Assembly (NCBI GenBank): GCA_016714645.1
Contig: JADKCI010000004.1
Span: forward strand, 849,501 to 913,500
DNA length: 64,000 nucleotides
Reading direction: 5' to 3'
Source of the DNA: Chromatiaceae bacterium
GTDB lineage: Bacteria > Pseudomonadota > Gammaproteobacteria > Chromatiales > Chromatiaceae
This document shows positions 45,930-55,310 of this stretch, in pieces. The notes beneath the pieces were generated by a model, which was not told the origin of the DNA, made no database searches, and saw only the letters and a list, made by a program, of their open reading frames with translations. Made by a program: the position numbers and the translations under genes. Every line of letters begins with the position of its first letter. Position 1 is the first letter of the stretch.

Positions 45930-47273
45930 ATGTTCGAGCGCCCGCGCGCTGGAGAGAAGGCCGTCCTGGTCCATCTGGACCTGGGACGTGTTTCGGACCC
46001 CGAGGAGGTCGAGGAATTTCGCCTGCTGGCCCGTTCCGCTGGCGCTGAAATCGTCGGTCAGATCGGTGGCAGCCGCGCCACGCCCGACCGGCGTCTCTTT
46101 GTCGGTTCCGGCAAGGCGGACGAATTGAAAATGCTGGTGGAGTCCGAGCAGGCGGAACTGGTCATCTTCAACCATGCCCTCTCGCCGGGTCAGGAGCGCA
46201 ACCTGGAGCGCCATCTCCAGTGCCGGGTGCTGGATCGTTCGGGTCTCATTCTGGACATCTTCGCCCAGCGCGCCCGTTCCTTCGAGGGCAAGCTGCAGGT
46301 AGAACTGGCGCAGCTCACCCATCTTTCGACCCGGCTGGTGCGTGGCTGGACCCACCTGGAGCGCCAGAAGGGTGGCATCGGCCTGCGCGGGCCGGGGGAG
46401 ACCCAGCTCGAATCCGACCGCCGCCTGCTCGGCAAGCGCATCGCCACCCTCAACAAGCGGCTGGAGCGCATCGTTGGTCAGCGAGCCCAGGGTCGGCGGG
46501 CCCGTGATAAGGCGGAGTTGCCGACGGTGTCCCTGGTCGGCTATACCAATGCCGGCAAATCGACCCTCTTTAATGGGCTCACCCAAGCCGGTGTCTTCCA
46601 GGCCGACCAGTTGTTCGCCACTCTGGACCCGACCCTGCGCCGGCTGGAGACCCCGGATGGTCCCGCGGTCATTCTGGCCGACACCGTCGGCTTCATTAAT
46701 CATCTGCCCCACGAGTTGGTGGCCGCCTTCCGCTCGACCCTGGAGGAGACGCGCGGCGCCGATCTGCTGCTGCATGTCATCGACGCCGCTGGGGCGCGGC
46801 GGGAGGGCTGCATCGCCGATGTCGAGGAGGTCCTGGACGAGATCGATGCCGGCGAGGTGCTCCAGATCCAGGTCTTCAACAAGATCGATTTGCTCCCAGA
46901 CGCCGAGCCCCGCCTCGAACGCGACAGCCAGGGCCAGGTGCGGCGGATTTGGCTGAGTGCCCAGACGGGTGCCGGTATTGAACTGCTGCTGGGGGCCATC
47001 GCCGAACACTTTGGCGCCGATCGGCTACGTCGCTCGGTCCGCCTGGGTCCAGGAGAGGGTGCGCTGCGGGCCTGGTTCTTCACCCATTCGCAGGTGCTGG
47101 CGGAGGCGCACCGGGAGGAGGGGGGATGGGATCTGGAGGTCCAGGTGCCGCGTCTCGACCTGGACCGGCTGTTGAGCCGCCAGCCGGCGCTGGCGGAGTC
47201 TCTGTCCGAGCCCCTGGCGGTATCAGGGCAAGAGCAAGAGCAAGGCGAACTGGCGGTGCCGGCCCAGGCCTGA
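45930..47273 (+). CDS. hflX: Ribosome-associated GTPase HflX
   Basis: 447 residues. The N-terminal HflX domain (LFVGSGKADELK, FNHALSPGQERNLERHLQ), the signature GPGETQLESDRR and the G1 motif GYTNAGKSTLFN at ~204 are present. It splits stalled ribosomes under stress. The C-terminal ~50 residues are rich in Glu/Gln and variable. Confidence 0.95.
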   Translation: MFERPRAGEKAVLVHLDLGRVSDPEEVEEFRLLARSAGAEIVGQIGGSRATPDRRLFVGSGKADELKMLVESEQAELVIFNHALSPGQERNLERHLQCRVLDRSGLILDIFAQRARSFEGKLQVELAQLTHLSTRLVRGWTHLERQKGGIGLRGPGETQLESDRRLLGKRIATLNKRLERIVGQRAQGRRARDKAELPTVSLVGYTNAGKSTLFNGLTQAGVFQADQLFATLDPTLRRLETPDGPAVILADTVGFINHLPHELVAAFRSTLEETRGADLLLHVIDAAGARREGCIADVEEVLDEIDAGEVLQIQVFNKIDLLPDAEPRLERDSQGQVRRIWLSAQTGAGIELLLGAIAEHFGADRLRRSVRLGPGEGALRAWFFTHSQVLAEAHREEGGWDLEVQVPRLDLDRLLSRQPALAESLSEPLAVSGQEQEQGELAVPAQA

Positions 47274-47284
47274 AGCGGGCGAGT

Positions 47285-47314
47285 TTGCCGAACCTCTTTG
47301 TCCTTCCTTACAAT
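47285..47314 (+). promoter_or_regulatory. Candidate promoter for hflKC
   Basis: TTGCCG (47285-47290), an 18-base spacer and TACAAT (47309-47314), 103 bases before the hflK ATG. It would give hflK-hflC a start separate from hflX. Confidence 0.4.
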
Positions 47315-47416
47315 GACACAACCGAATGGCGCATCGTCGCCCCTAGGTGGCGTCCCGGTCCGATGGCCGGGATTCGTCCAACGACCCAAGGGTCAACAGC
47401 ATGGGGTGGGGTAACT

Positions 47417-48625
47417 ATGGCCTGGAATGAGCCCGGTGGCGGCAACAGGGATCCCTGGGGCGGCAAGAGCGGCGGCGATCAGCAGGGTCCGCCGGACCTT
47501 GACGAGGTGGTCCGTAAGCTCCAGGAGCGTTTGGGGAGCCTGTTCGGCGGTATCAAGAAGCCGCCCAGGGGCGAGCCTGACGATCAGGGCGGCGGATCGG
47601 GTGGCGGTTTTCCCGGCCGGCCCAGCGGTGGTATCAGCCGCAAGGCCGCGGGTCTGGTGGCGGGTATCCTCTTCCTCATCTGGCTGGGATCAGCTATCTA
47701 CATTATCCAGCCAGCGGAGCGCGGGGTGATCCTGCGCTTTGGCGCCTATGCCTACATGACCGAGCCAGGCCCCCATTGGCATATCCCCTATCCCTTTGAA
47801 AATGTGGTCAAGGTGAACGTGGACGAGATCTCGTCCTTCACCCACAAGGCCACCATGCTGACCCAGGACGAGAACATCGTGGAACTGGAGTTGACGGTGC
47901 AGTCGCGTATCCAGGACGCCGCGGACTACCTCTTCCAGGATCAGGCCCCGGAAAAGACCCTGCGTGATGCCACCGAGACGGAGGTGCGCAAGACCATCGG
48001 CGCCAGCAAGCTCGATTACATCCTGACGGAAGGTCGCGGCGCGGTCGCCACCACCATCAAGGATCGGGTGCAGAACCTGATGAATCAGTACAAGACCGGG
48101 CTGGAGGTCACCTCGGTCAACATGCAACCCGCCAAGCCGCCAGAACAGGTCAAGGAGTCCTTCGACGACGCCATCAAGGCGCGCGAGGACAAGGAGCGCC
48201 TGGAGAACAAGGCCGAGGCCTATGCCAACGAGATCGTGCCCCAGGCGCGTGGCGAGGCGGCGCGCATGGAGGCCGACGGCAAGGCCTATCGGGATCGCGT
48301 CATCGCCAGCGCCGAGGGCGAATCCGCCCGTTTCCTGTCCGTGCTGGGTGAGTATACCAAGGCCCCCGAGGTCACCCGCGAGCGCCTCTATCTGGAGACC
48401 ATGGAAAAGGTGCTGAGCGAGACCAACAAGGTGCTGCTGGACGTCAAGGAGGGCGGCAACAGCCTGGTCTATTTACCCCTGGATCAACTGGTCAACAGGA
48501 AACAGGCGGGTCAGGAAGCGAGAGCCGCCGCTCATGCCGCGACACCCCCGGCCCCCGCCACCGAGCAGGGCCAAGCCCCCAAGAAGGATACCCGTGATAC
48601 CGCTCGCGAGCGGAGGGAGCGTTGA
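47417..48625 (+). CDS. hflK: FtsH protease modulator HflK
   Basis: 402 residues. A Gly/Pro-rich cytoplasmic N-terminus, a membrane helix at ~78-98 (AAGLVAGILFLIWLGSAIYI) and an SPFH/band 7 domain (YIIQPAERGVILRFG) follow in order. HflKC cages FtsH and limits its action on membrane proteins. Its TGA shares its last base with the hflC ATG. Confidence 0.95.
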   Translation: MAWNEPGGGNRDPWGGKSGGDQQGPPDLDEVVRKLQERLGSLFGGIKKPPRGEPDDQGGGSGGGFPGRPSGGISRKAAGLVAGILFLIWLGSAIYIIQPAERGVILRFGAYAYMTEPGPHWHIPYPFENVVKVNVDEISSFTHKATMLTQDENIVELELTVQSRIQDAADYLFQDQAPEKTLRDATETEVRKTIGASKLDYILTEGRGAVATTIKDRVQNLMNQYKTGLEVTSVNMQPAKPPEQVKESFDDAIKAREDKERLENKAEAYANEIVPQARGEAARMEADGKAYRDRVIASAEGESARFLSVLGEYTKAPEVTRERLYLETMEKVLSETNKVLLDVKEGGNSLVYLPLDQLVNRKQAGQEARAAAHAATPPAPATEQGQAPKKDTRDTARERRER

Positions 48626-49980
48626 TGAATCCCCAGATCAAGATCCTGGCCCCTGTCGGGCTCGCCGCGCTGGCCCTGGTTATCTATGCCTCGGCTTTCA
48701 TCGTTAACCAGTGGGAAGTGGCCATCAAGCTGCGTCTCGGTGAGATCGTCGATAGCGAATACAAGCCGGGCCTGCACTTCATGGTCCCCGTCATCAACAA
48801 CGTCAAGACCTTCGACGCCCGCATCCAGACGCATGATTCCCGGCCCCAGCGTTTCCTGACGGTGGAAAAGAAGGATGTCATCGTCGATTACTACGCCAAG
48901 TGGCGCATCACCAACCCGGGGCAGTTCTACCGCTCCACGGGTGGCGATAGCACCCGCACCGCGCGCCTGCTGGCCGAGCGCATCAACACCGGGCTCCGCG
49001 ACGAGTTCGGCCGCCGCACCATCCAGGAGGTGGTCTCGGAGGATCGCTATCAACTCATGGATGAGCTGACCAAGGAGGCGGACCGGCAGGCCAGCGAACT
49101 CGGCATCGAGGTGGTGGACGTGCGGGTCAAGAAGATCGACCTGCCGCCCGAGGTTAGCGAATCCGTCTATGAGCGGATGCGCGCCGAACGCGAGCGGGTG
49201 GCCCGCGATCTGCGTGCCAAGGGCGGCGAGGCCGCGGAGCGTATCCGTGCCGATGCGGACCGTCAGCGCACTGTCATCATTGCCGATGCCTACAAGGTGG
49301 CGGAAGAGGCCCGCGGCGAGGGCGATGCCAAGGCCGCCGAGACCTATGCCAAGGCCTACAATCAGGACCGGGATTTCTACAGCTTCTACCGCAGCCTCAA
49401 TGCCTACCGCACCGCCTTCGGCCAAGGCGGGGATATGCTGGTACTGCAGCCCGATTCGGATTTCTTCCGTTATTTCAATAAGACGGACCTAGTAGGCGCC
49501 ACCTCGGTGAATGCTGGCCGCGAGGTTGCCCCGCCGGCCGCGCCCGTTAAGTCTGCTCCGGTCAAGGCCCCGCCGCCGGCCGCGGCTCCCCTTCGGCCCT
49601 TGGCGCCCGTCACGTCTCCGGCCGTGGCTCCTGACAGGGATAAGCCGGTTGTGGCACCCAGTCCGGATAAGGCTCCGGCCCCGGTCACGGCCCCTGTCCC
49701 CGCCGTGGAGCCGGTCAAGGCCCCCGTCCCGATTGGGTCTCCTGTATCGATACCGGCGCCGACCCCGGGGACAGGCCCCGCCCCGGCTACCGTCGCCCCC
49801 CCCCAGCCGGAAAGCCCGCCGCCCGGCCTGACTCCCTCCTCTGGGGATCAGGCCCCTCCTCGTGCCCCTTCTCAGCCGATCGGCCAACAGGGCCGTGGTG
49901 AAATTGGGACCCCGCAGTCCGCGAAGGGGGGCGAATTTCTTTGGCCCCAGCCCAATAATCTGGCACTGGGCGGTTACTGA
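48625..49980 (+). CDS. hflC: HflC with a long Pro/Ala-rich C-terminal extension
   Basis: 451 residues against ~290-335 usual. Residues 1-~290 are normal: membrane helix near 5-25 (ILAPVGLAALALVIYASAF), the SPFH domain (VNQWEVAIKLRLGEI) and the coiled coil ending DFYSFYRSLNAYRTAFG. Residues ~292-451 are low complexity, almost only Pro, Ala, Val and Lys/Ser (APVKSAPVKAPPPAAAP), ending in WPQPNNLALGGY. The tail should be periplasmic and disordered. It could be a spacer or a binding tail. Confidence 0.94.
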   Translation: MNPQIKILAPVGLAALALVIYASAFIVNQWEVAIKLRLGEIVDSEYKPGLHFMVPVINNVKTFDARIQTHDSRPQRFLTVEKKDVIVDYYAKWRITNPGQFYRSTGGDSTRTARLLAERINTGLRDEFGRRTIQEVVSEDRYQLMDELTKEADRQASELGIEVVDVRVKKIDLPPEVSESVYERMRAERERVARDLRAKGGEAAERIRADADRQRTVIIADAYKVAEEARGEGDAKAAETYAKAYNQDRDFYSFYRSLNAYRTAFGQGGDMLVLQPDSDFFRYFNKTDLVGATSVNAGREVAPPAAPVKSAPVKAPPPAAAPLRPLAPVTSPAVAPDRDKPVVAPSPDKAPAPVTAPVPAVEPVKAPVPIGSPVSIPAPTPGTGPAPATVAPPQPESPPPGLTPSSGDQAPPRAPSQPIGQQGRGEIGTPQSAKGGEFLWPQPNNLALGGY

Positions 49981-49993
49981 TTGGAGGAGCCTC

Positions 49994-50017
49994 GGGGCCT
50001 GATACCCGTCAGGCCCC
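49994..50017 (+). terminator. Hairpin after hflC
   Basis: Perfect arms GGGGCCTGA (49994-50002) and TCAGGCCCC (50009-50017), 14 bases after the hflC stop, without a T-run. The remaining ~230 bases to the next gene hold GC-rich sequence with a second weak hairpin near 50030-50090; no gene or thiamine riboswitch pattern was seen. Confidence 0.5.
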
Positions 50018-50252
50018 GGGCCCCGGTATCCCCTGGCCGGCCTGAAGCGCGGATTCATGCCGGCCAGGTCCAGGGGGAAATTGACCTGGCGGGGGACGTC
50101 CTCCTGCTGCGTCACCCTCTCCACCCCCTGGGTACCCGGGTCGCGGCTTCCATGAGAGCCACCCCCTCTAACTAAATCAGGACAAGCGGTTTCGAAAACA
50201 CTCGTAACCGCAGCGTTTCACCCGTCGCAGTTCATCCCAAGACGGGGTAAAG

Positions 50253-51053
50253 ATGCCTGAGAAAGTATTAAAGGATCCCTTGACCGCCCCCGTTACCGAA
50301 CCGGCCGAGATGGCGGTTGAACTCCGCAATCTCGGCCGAGCCTTCGCGGGAACCCAGGTGCTGGAGGGCCTGGATCTGCGTATCCCAGGGGGAGAATTCC
50401 TGGCCCTGCTGGGGGCATCGGGCTGCGGCAAGACGACCCTGCTGCGCCTGATCGCCGGGCTTGACCGCCCGGATGGGGGCGAGATCCGACTCGCACGCGC
50501 TGCCCAGGCCAAGGCCTATGTCTTTCAGGATGCCTGCCTGCTGCCCTGGCGCCGGGTCCTGGACAATGTCGCCCTGCCCCTGGAGTTGAACGGGGTTCCC
50601 CGGGCCGAGCGTCAGGCCATCGCCCGCCAGCTCATCCAGACCGTGGGGCTCGGCGCGGCCCTGGACCGCTTTCCCGACGAACTGTCCGGCGGCATGAAGA
50701 TGCGCGTCTCCCTGGCCCGGGCCCTGATTACCCAGCCGCGGCTCCTGCTCCTCGATGAACCCTTCGCGGCCCTGGACGAATTCACCCGCCAACACCTGGA
50801 TGATCACCTGCAGGCCCTCTTTCTCGATCGCCGCATGACGGTGGTGTTCGTGACCCACTCGATCGCCGAGGCCGTCTTTCTCGCCGATCGCGTGGTCATG
50901 CTCAGCCCCAGGGGTGGCTGCATTGTCCTGGATCAGCGGGTGGCCCTACCCCGCCCCCGGGATGCGGGCACCCGGGTCTCGGCGGCCTATCTGGCCCAGA
51001 TGCAGCGCATCTCCTCGGCGATGAACCATGAAGGGCAGGGGGAGGGGCTATGA
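50253..51053 (+). CDS. ABC transporter ATP-binding protein (NMT1/SsuB type)
   Basis: 266 residues. Walker A GASGCGKTTLL, Q-loop YVFQDACLLPWR, signature LSGGMKMRVSLARAL and Walker B LLLLDEPFAALDEFT. The LLPWR sequence is typical of the nitrate/sulfonate/thiamine-precursor importer group. The first ~20 residues are an extra leader. Its end overlaps the permease by 4 bases. Confidence 0.92.
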   Translation: MPEKVLKDPLTAPVTEPAEMAVELRNLGRAFAGTQVLEGLDLRIPGGEFLALLGASGCGKTTLLRLIAGLDRPDGGEIRLARAAQAKAYVFQDACLLPWRRVLDNVALPLELNGVPRAERQAIARQLIQTVGLGAALDRFPDELSGGMKMRVSLARALITQPRLLLLDEPFAALDEFTRQHLDDHLQALFLDRRMTVVFVTHSIAEAVFLADRVVMLSPRGGCIVLDQRVALPRPRDAGTRVSAAYLAQMQRISSAMNHEGQGEGL

Positions 51054-51835
51054 CGATGGCGGCTCGCCGCGCGGTCTGGCTGCCGCCTCTCCTCAGTTTC
51101 GCTGGCCTCACCCTGGCCTTGGAGCTAGGCCTAGGGCTGGCGGAGATTCCCGGCTATTTGATGCCCCGCCCCTCCGAGGTCTTCCGGGCCCTCTATGTCC
51201 ATGGCGCGGACCTGACCCGGGCCATCCTGCGCACCAGTTTTGCCGCCAGCGCCGGCCTGCTCGCCAGCACCCTCCTAGGCGTGGCGGCGGCCATCCTCCT
51301 GTCGAGCAATGACTGGATGCGGCGCGCTTTTTACCCCTACGCCGTCTTCTTTCAGACCGTGCCCATCATCGCCATCGCCCCGCTTCTGGTGATCTGGTTT
51401 GGCTATGGCCTCAAGACCATCATTGCGGTCAGCTTTATCGTTTCGGTATTTCCGATTGTCGCCAATACCCTGAGCGGCCTCTTGTCCACCGATCCGGCCT
51501 TGCGCGACCTCTTTCGGCTGCACCGGGCCAGTAGCCTTACGACCCTGATAAAACTGCGCATCCCGGTTGCCATCCCCCAGTTTCTGACCGGCCTGCGCAT
51601 CGCCTCCGGGCTCGCGGTCATCGGGGCCATCGTGGGCGAGTTCGTGGCGGATGACTACCAGGACGGGGGCGGTATCGGTACCCTGGTCATGGTCTCGATC
51701 AAGGAACTGAAAACCGACAAGGTCTTCGCGGCGGTGCTCATGGCCTCGCTGCTGGGTCTGGTCTTCTTTGCCCTCATCAATCTCATCAGCCGCCTCACCC
51801 TGCGGTACTGGCACATCGCCGAAACTCGGGAGTAA
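51050..51835 (+). CDS. ABC transporter permease
   Basis: 261 residues and six membrane helices, with the EAA loop around TLIKLRIPVAIPQFLTGLRIAS that contacts the ATPase. It is of the SsuC/TauC/ThiX family. Coupled to the ATPase by a 4-base overlap and followed after 3 bases by the binding protein. Confidence 0.92.
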   Translation: MTMAARRAVWLPPLLSFAGLTLALELGLGLAEIPGYLMPRPSEVFRALYVHGADLTRAILRTSFAASAGLLASTLLGVAAAILLSSNDWMRRAFYPYAVFFQTVPIIAIAPLLVIWFGYGLKTIIAVSFIVSVFPIVANTLSGLLSTDPALRDLFRLHRASSLTTLIKLRIPVAIPQFLTGLRIASGLAVIGAIVGEFVADDYQDGGGIGTLVMVSIKELKTDKVFAAVLMASLLGLVFFALINLISRLTLRYWHIAETRE

Positions 51836-51838
51836 CGC

Positions 51839-52798
51839 ATGTCCATCCAGCGCGGCATCCTTGGTCTCTTCCTCGTGTCCCTGCTCCTGCTTGCCGCTTG
51901 TTCCGGCGAGCAGGCCCCGCCCTCGATCTTGCGGAAGACCGCGTTGCAGCTCAATTGGGTCCCGGAGCCCGAGTTTGGCGGCTATTACGCCGCCCGAGAG
52001 CGGGGGGCCTTCGTGGCCGAGGGGCTGGATCTCGAAATTCGCCCGGGGGGCGCCCAGTCACCGGTGGAACAGATGGTGGCCGCTGGCCAGGTGGAGTTTG
52101 GTATTACCAGCGCCGACAGCCTGCTGATGGCGCGGGATCGGGGCGCCGATCTGGTCGCCATCTACGCGGCCTATCAGTCATTTCCCGAGGGCATCATGGT
52201 TCACGCCAGCCGGGGTTTGAAGACGATGGCGGAGGTCTTCCAGGGGGGGACCCTGGGCGTCATCCCCGGGACCCCCTTCCTCAAGCTGCTGGAGCGGGAG
52301 TACGGGCTGGAGAAGATGAAGGTCGTGCCCCACGACAACAATATCGCCCCCTTCCTGCATGATCCCCGGATGGCCCAGCAGTGCTTTATCAGCTCCGAGC
52401 CCATTGTCGCCCGTCGCGCCGGGGCGGACCCCCAGGTCTTCATGCTCAAGGATATCGGCTTTAACCCCTACACCGGTCTCATCATCACCCGGCGGCAAAC
52501 CCTTGAGACGCATCCCGACCGGGTCAGGGCCCTGGTGCGCGCCGTTCGCCAGGGTTGGCAGGCCTATCTCGCCGATCCAGGCCCCGCCAACGGCATCATG
52601 CAGGCTCTCAATCCCACCATGGCCCCCGAGACCTTCGCCGAGGCGGCCCTCATCCAGCAGCCTCTGATCCAGGGGCAACTTGCTGACGACTCATTGGGAA
52701 CCATGACGCTGGAGCGGTGGCGCACGCTGGGCGAACAACTCCAGGGCCTGGGCCTCATCGAACGAGTGGAGCCGGAGCGGGCCTTCGTCAATCCTTGA
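51839..52798 (+). CDS. NMT1/THI5-like substrate-binding lipoprotein
   Basis: 319 residues. Lipobox LLAAC with Cys21, then LQLNWVPEPEFGGYYAARE, the NMT1/THI5 mark. ITSADSLLMARDRGADLVA and GIMVHASRGLKTM follow the same family. Relatives bind pyrimidine precursors of thiamine, but also nitrate or sulfonates, so the ligand is open. No thi gene or riboswitch is seen beside it. Confidence 0.9.
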   Translation: MSIQRGILGLFLVSLLLLAACSGEQAPPSILRKTALQLNWVPEPEFGGYYAARERGAFVAEGLDLEIRPGGAQSPVEQMVAAGQVEFGITSADSLLMARDRGADLVAIYAAYQSFPEGIMVHASRGLKTMAEVFQGGTLGVIPGTPFLKLLEREYGLEKMKVVPHDNNIAPFLHDPRMAQQCFISSEPIVARRAGADPQVFMLKDIGFNPYTGLIITRRQTLETHPDRVRALVRAVRQGWQAYLADPGPANGIMQALNPTMAPETFAEAALIQQPLIQGQLADDSLGTMTLERWRTLGEQLQGLGLIERVEPERAFVNP

Positions 52799-52818
52799 CC
52801 CGGAGGGCCAGCTCCGGG
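52799..52818 (+). terminator. Hairpin after the ABC importer operon
   Basis: CCCGGAG (52799-52805), loop GGCCAG and CTCCGGG (52812-52818), then CCTTTGGG. It lies directly at the stop of the binding protein and faces the ccm operon coming from the other side. Confidence 0.55.
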
Positions 52819-52906
52819 CCTTTGGGCGAACCGGCGGAAGAACTCCGGGTAATCCGGTCAGCCCCCCGTGTGGGGGAAGGTTGGGAACCGGGGCGGATAG
52901 CCGGGG

Positions 52907-54262
52907 CTAGGGCCTGACGCGGTCGATGACCAGTTGCAGTGACGAGGTTTCAGCTGTGGTCAGCGGCCCCCTTTCGCCCTCCAGATCGCCGCTTTGGGGT
53001 ACGGCCTGGCCGCTGGCGGAGATGCGGGCGCCAACCATCACCTGGGGGAAGCTGGAGAGACGCATTTCGGGGGTCATGGCCAGGCTGTCGTCCAGGGTGA
53101 CGGTGACGGGTAGATCCGCGACCCGCAGGCGCTTGACGGCCAGGGGCATGGGCGGGCCAGAGGCGGCCTTGGCATAGATGAAGAGGCTCTGGTTGGCATC
53201 GACCTTGGACTTGAGGGGCTCCGCCAGGCTGACCGCGACCTGGATGGCCGGGCCCTGAGTGGCGGCTGGCGTGGGCCCGGGCTTGGCCGCGGGGCTAACC
53301 CCAGCCGCGGGCCCAGCGGTGGCCGTGGTGCTGCTAACGCTGGCCGGAGTAGCCTTGGCGGGAGCCGGGGGGCTGGTCGTGGCCGGTGGCAGGCCGCCCT
53401 GCTCGCGGGCGTCGGCGATGAATTGACGGAGTTCCGACGCATCCTCGCCAGCGGCGTCCAGGTCGATCGCCAGGCTCTCCCAGCGCTGCACGGCCAGGGG
53501 AAAGTCACCCGCTTGATAGGCGACGAGGCCGTTGAGCCACCGCCCCGTGGCGTGCTTGGGCTCGATGACAAGGGCGGCGGCGATCAACTCCGCGGGCCGT
53601 CCACCAAGCTGGCCATTGGCGGCGGTGGCCTGGGCCTGGGCCAGGTTGATCATGACCTCGGGGTTTTGCGGGGCCAGGGCCAGCGCCCGGGCGAGGGCGG
53701 CGGCGCCCTTATCAGGCTGGTCCAGGGCGACATAGGTCCGCCCCAGCATCAGCCAGCCTTCGAGTTGGTCGGGATTCTGCTCCATCCTGGCGGCCAGGCG
53801 CTCGACCATGATTTCGAGGGATGCGGCCTGTTGCGCGTCCGCGGCGCCGTGCCCCGGAGCCTGGGCGGTCTCGCCGGCGACCCCTTCGAGGCGCGGGATG
53901 ATGGCGCTGTCGCCAATGGCGAGATACAGGGCGATGGCGAAGGCCGGCAGGGCCAGGGCCAGGAGCAGGGCGGTCATGGGGGAGTTGCCTGGCGCGGCGG
54001 GGGCGGAAGGGGCGCCCTGGCCCTGGACGTCATGCAGGAGTTCCCGCTCCAGGTCATGGCGCGCATCCTGGTACTGGCCCTTTTCCAGTTTGCCCGCTTC
54101 CATGTCGGCCTCCAACTCAATGAGTTGCTGGCGAAAGACGTCAAGATTGAGCTGGTCCTGATTTGTTTCCGCCGTGGGCGCGCGCTGGGACAGGAGGGGC
54201 GGAATCACGAAGAGGAGGGCCAGGCCAGCGAGGCCGGCAATGAGAATCCAGAAGATGGTCAT
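52907..54262 (-). CDS. ccmI: Cytochrome c maturation protein CcmI
   Basis: 451 residues. Two N-terminal membrane helices (ILIAGLAGLALLFVIPPLLS and ALLLALALPAFAIALYLAIG) flank the LNLDVFRQQLIELEADMEAG coil. A TPR part (EGWLMLGRTYVALDQPDKGA) and a C-terminal beta-rich domain behind a Ser/Thr/Ala/Pro linker complete it. CcmI brings apocytochrome to the haem ligation complex. Last gene of the operon. Confidence 0.93.
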   Translation of the reverse strand: MTIFWILIAGLAGLALLFVIPPLLSQRAPTAETNQDQLNLDVFRQQLIELEADMEAGKLEKGQYQDARHDLERELLHDVQGQGAPSAPAAPGNSPMTALLLALALPAFAIALYLAIGDSAIIPRLEGVAGETAQAPGHGAADAQQAASLEIMVERLAARMEQNPDQLEGWLMLGRTYVALDQPDKGAAALARALALAPQNPEVMINLAQAQATAANGQLGGRPAELIAAALVIEPKHATGRWLNGLVAYQAGDFPLAVQRWESLAIDLDAAGEDASELRQFIADAREQGGLPPATTSPPAPAKATPASVSSTTATAGPAAGVSPAAKPGPTPAATQGPAIQVAVSLAEPLKSKVDANQSLFIYAKAASGPPMPLAVKRLRVADLPVTVTLDDSLAMTPEMRLSSFPQVMVGARISASGQAVPQSGDLEGERGPLTTAETSSLQLVIDRVRP

Positions 54263-54753
54263 GACTTGTCCTTAATGGGGTTCGCGTCATCCGCATTCGC
54301 CAGGAGGGCTTGCAGTCGTTTCTTTTCCTCCAGCGACAGCGCCTCTTCCCGGGCCTCTTTCTTCTTGCGCAGGGTGAGGAGTAAAAAGAGGCCGCCAACT
54401 CCGGCCAGCAGCAGGGGCCCAAACCAGAGAGGGTAGGTCGAGGGTTTGAGCGGCGGGTCATAGAGGACAAAATCTCCGTAGCGGTCGACCAGGAAGGTGA
54501 TGACCTCCTGGCGTGATTTGCCAGACTGGAGAAGTCGATAGACCTCCTTGCGCAGATCCTGGGCCAGATCGGCCTGGGAACCGGCCAGGGACTCGTTCTG
54601 GCACACCAGGCAGCGTAACTCGGCCGTGAGGCGACGAAAATCCTCGGCCTGAGCGGGGTCCTGAAACTTGAACTCCTCCAGGGTGTAGGCCCCGAGGGAG
54701 GGGGCGATTAACAGCCCCGCCAGCAGCCAGGCCGGCCATTGCATCTTGATCAT
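54259..54753 (-). CDS. ccmH: Cytochrome c maturation protein CcmH
   Basis: 164 residues: signal peptide, redox motif LRCLVCQNES (Cys48, Cys51) and one C-terminal membrane helix (YPLWFGPLLLAGVGGLFLLL). It reduces apocytochrome thiols. Start MIKMQWPAW at 54753 overlaps ccmG by 4 bases; the end overlaps ccmI by 4. Confidence 0.94.
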   Translation of the reverse strand: MIKMQWPAWLLAGLLIAPSLGAYTLEEFKFQDPAQAEDFRRLTAELRCLVCQNESLAGSQADLAQDLRKEVYRLLQSGKSRQEVITFLVDRYGDFVLYDPPLKPSTYPLWFGPLLLAGVGGLFLLLTLRKKKEAREEALSLEEKKRLQALLANADDANPIKDKS

Positions 54754-55307
54754 GACCGGGATTCCTTGCACTTCTTGGTGGTCAGGTCGATGGTGGGGGC
54801 CATTTCCGTCTCCCAGGTACCGGGTTCGACGGGGCCGATCTTCTTGAAACAAATGCGGCCCTCGCCATCGACCAGGAAGGTCTCGGGTGCGCCATAGACG
54901 CCCCAGTTGATGCCCGCCCGATTGTCCGGGTCAAAGGCGCTGACCCGGTAGGGATTGCCGGAGGTCTTCAGCATCTGCTGGGCGTCCACCTCCGTATCCT
55001 TCCAGTTTAGGCCCAGGATCTGGACCTCCTTGAGTTCCCGCGCCAGGCGCATGAGCTGAGTGTGCTCCGCGCGGCAGGAGTGGCACCAGGAGGCCCAGAC
55101 ATTGAGGAGGGAGACCTTGCCCAGCAAGTCGGCACGCGAGATGGTGCGCGACGCATCCCCCAGGGCCGGGAGCGAGAACTCGGGTGCCTGCTTGCCAATC
55201 AAGGGGGAGGGGACCTTGCTGGGGTCCGTGGTGAGGCCAAAAAAGAGCAGGGCGACTAGGACGCCGAACAGGCCCAGGGGGATCAGGAATTTCAGTGACT
55301 TACCCAT
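54750..55307 (-). CDS. ccmG: Thiol:disulfide interchange protein CcmG/DsbE
   Basis: 185 residues with an N-terminal membrane anchor and thioredoxin fold. The active site is WASWCHSCRAEH (Cys75, Cys78), with CHSC in place of the commoner CPTC. GVYGAPETFLVD holds the cis-Pro. It supplies electrons for keeping the haem-binding cysteines reduced. Confidence 0.95.
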   Translation of the reverse strand: MGKSLKFLIPLGLFGVLVALLFFGLTTDPSKVPSPLIGKQAPEFSLPALGDASRTISRADLLGKVSLLNVWASWCHSCRAEHTQLMRLARELKEVQILGLNWKDTEVDAQQMLKTSGNPYRVSAFDPDNRAGINWGVYGAPETFLVDGEGRICFKKIGPVEPGTWETEMAPTIDLTTKKCKESRS

Positions 55308-55310
55308 GTG

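Noticed and set aside
50018..50252. Thiamine pyrophosphate riboswitch before the ABC importer
   Set aside because: The CTGAGA and ACC...GAACCTGA core elements are not found.
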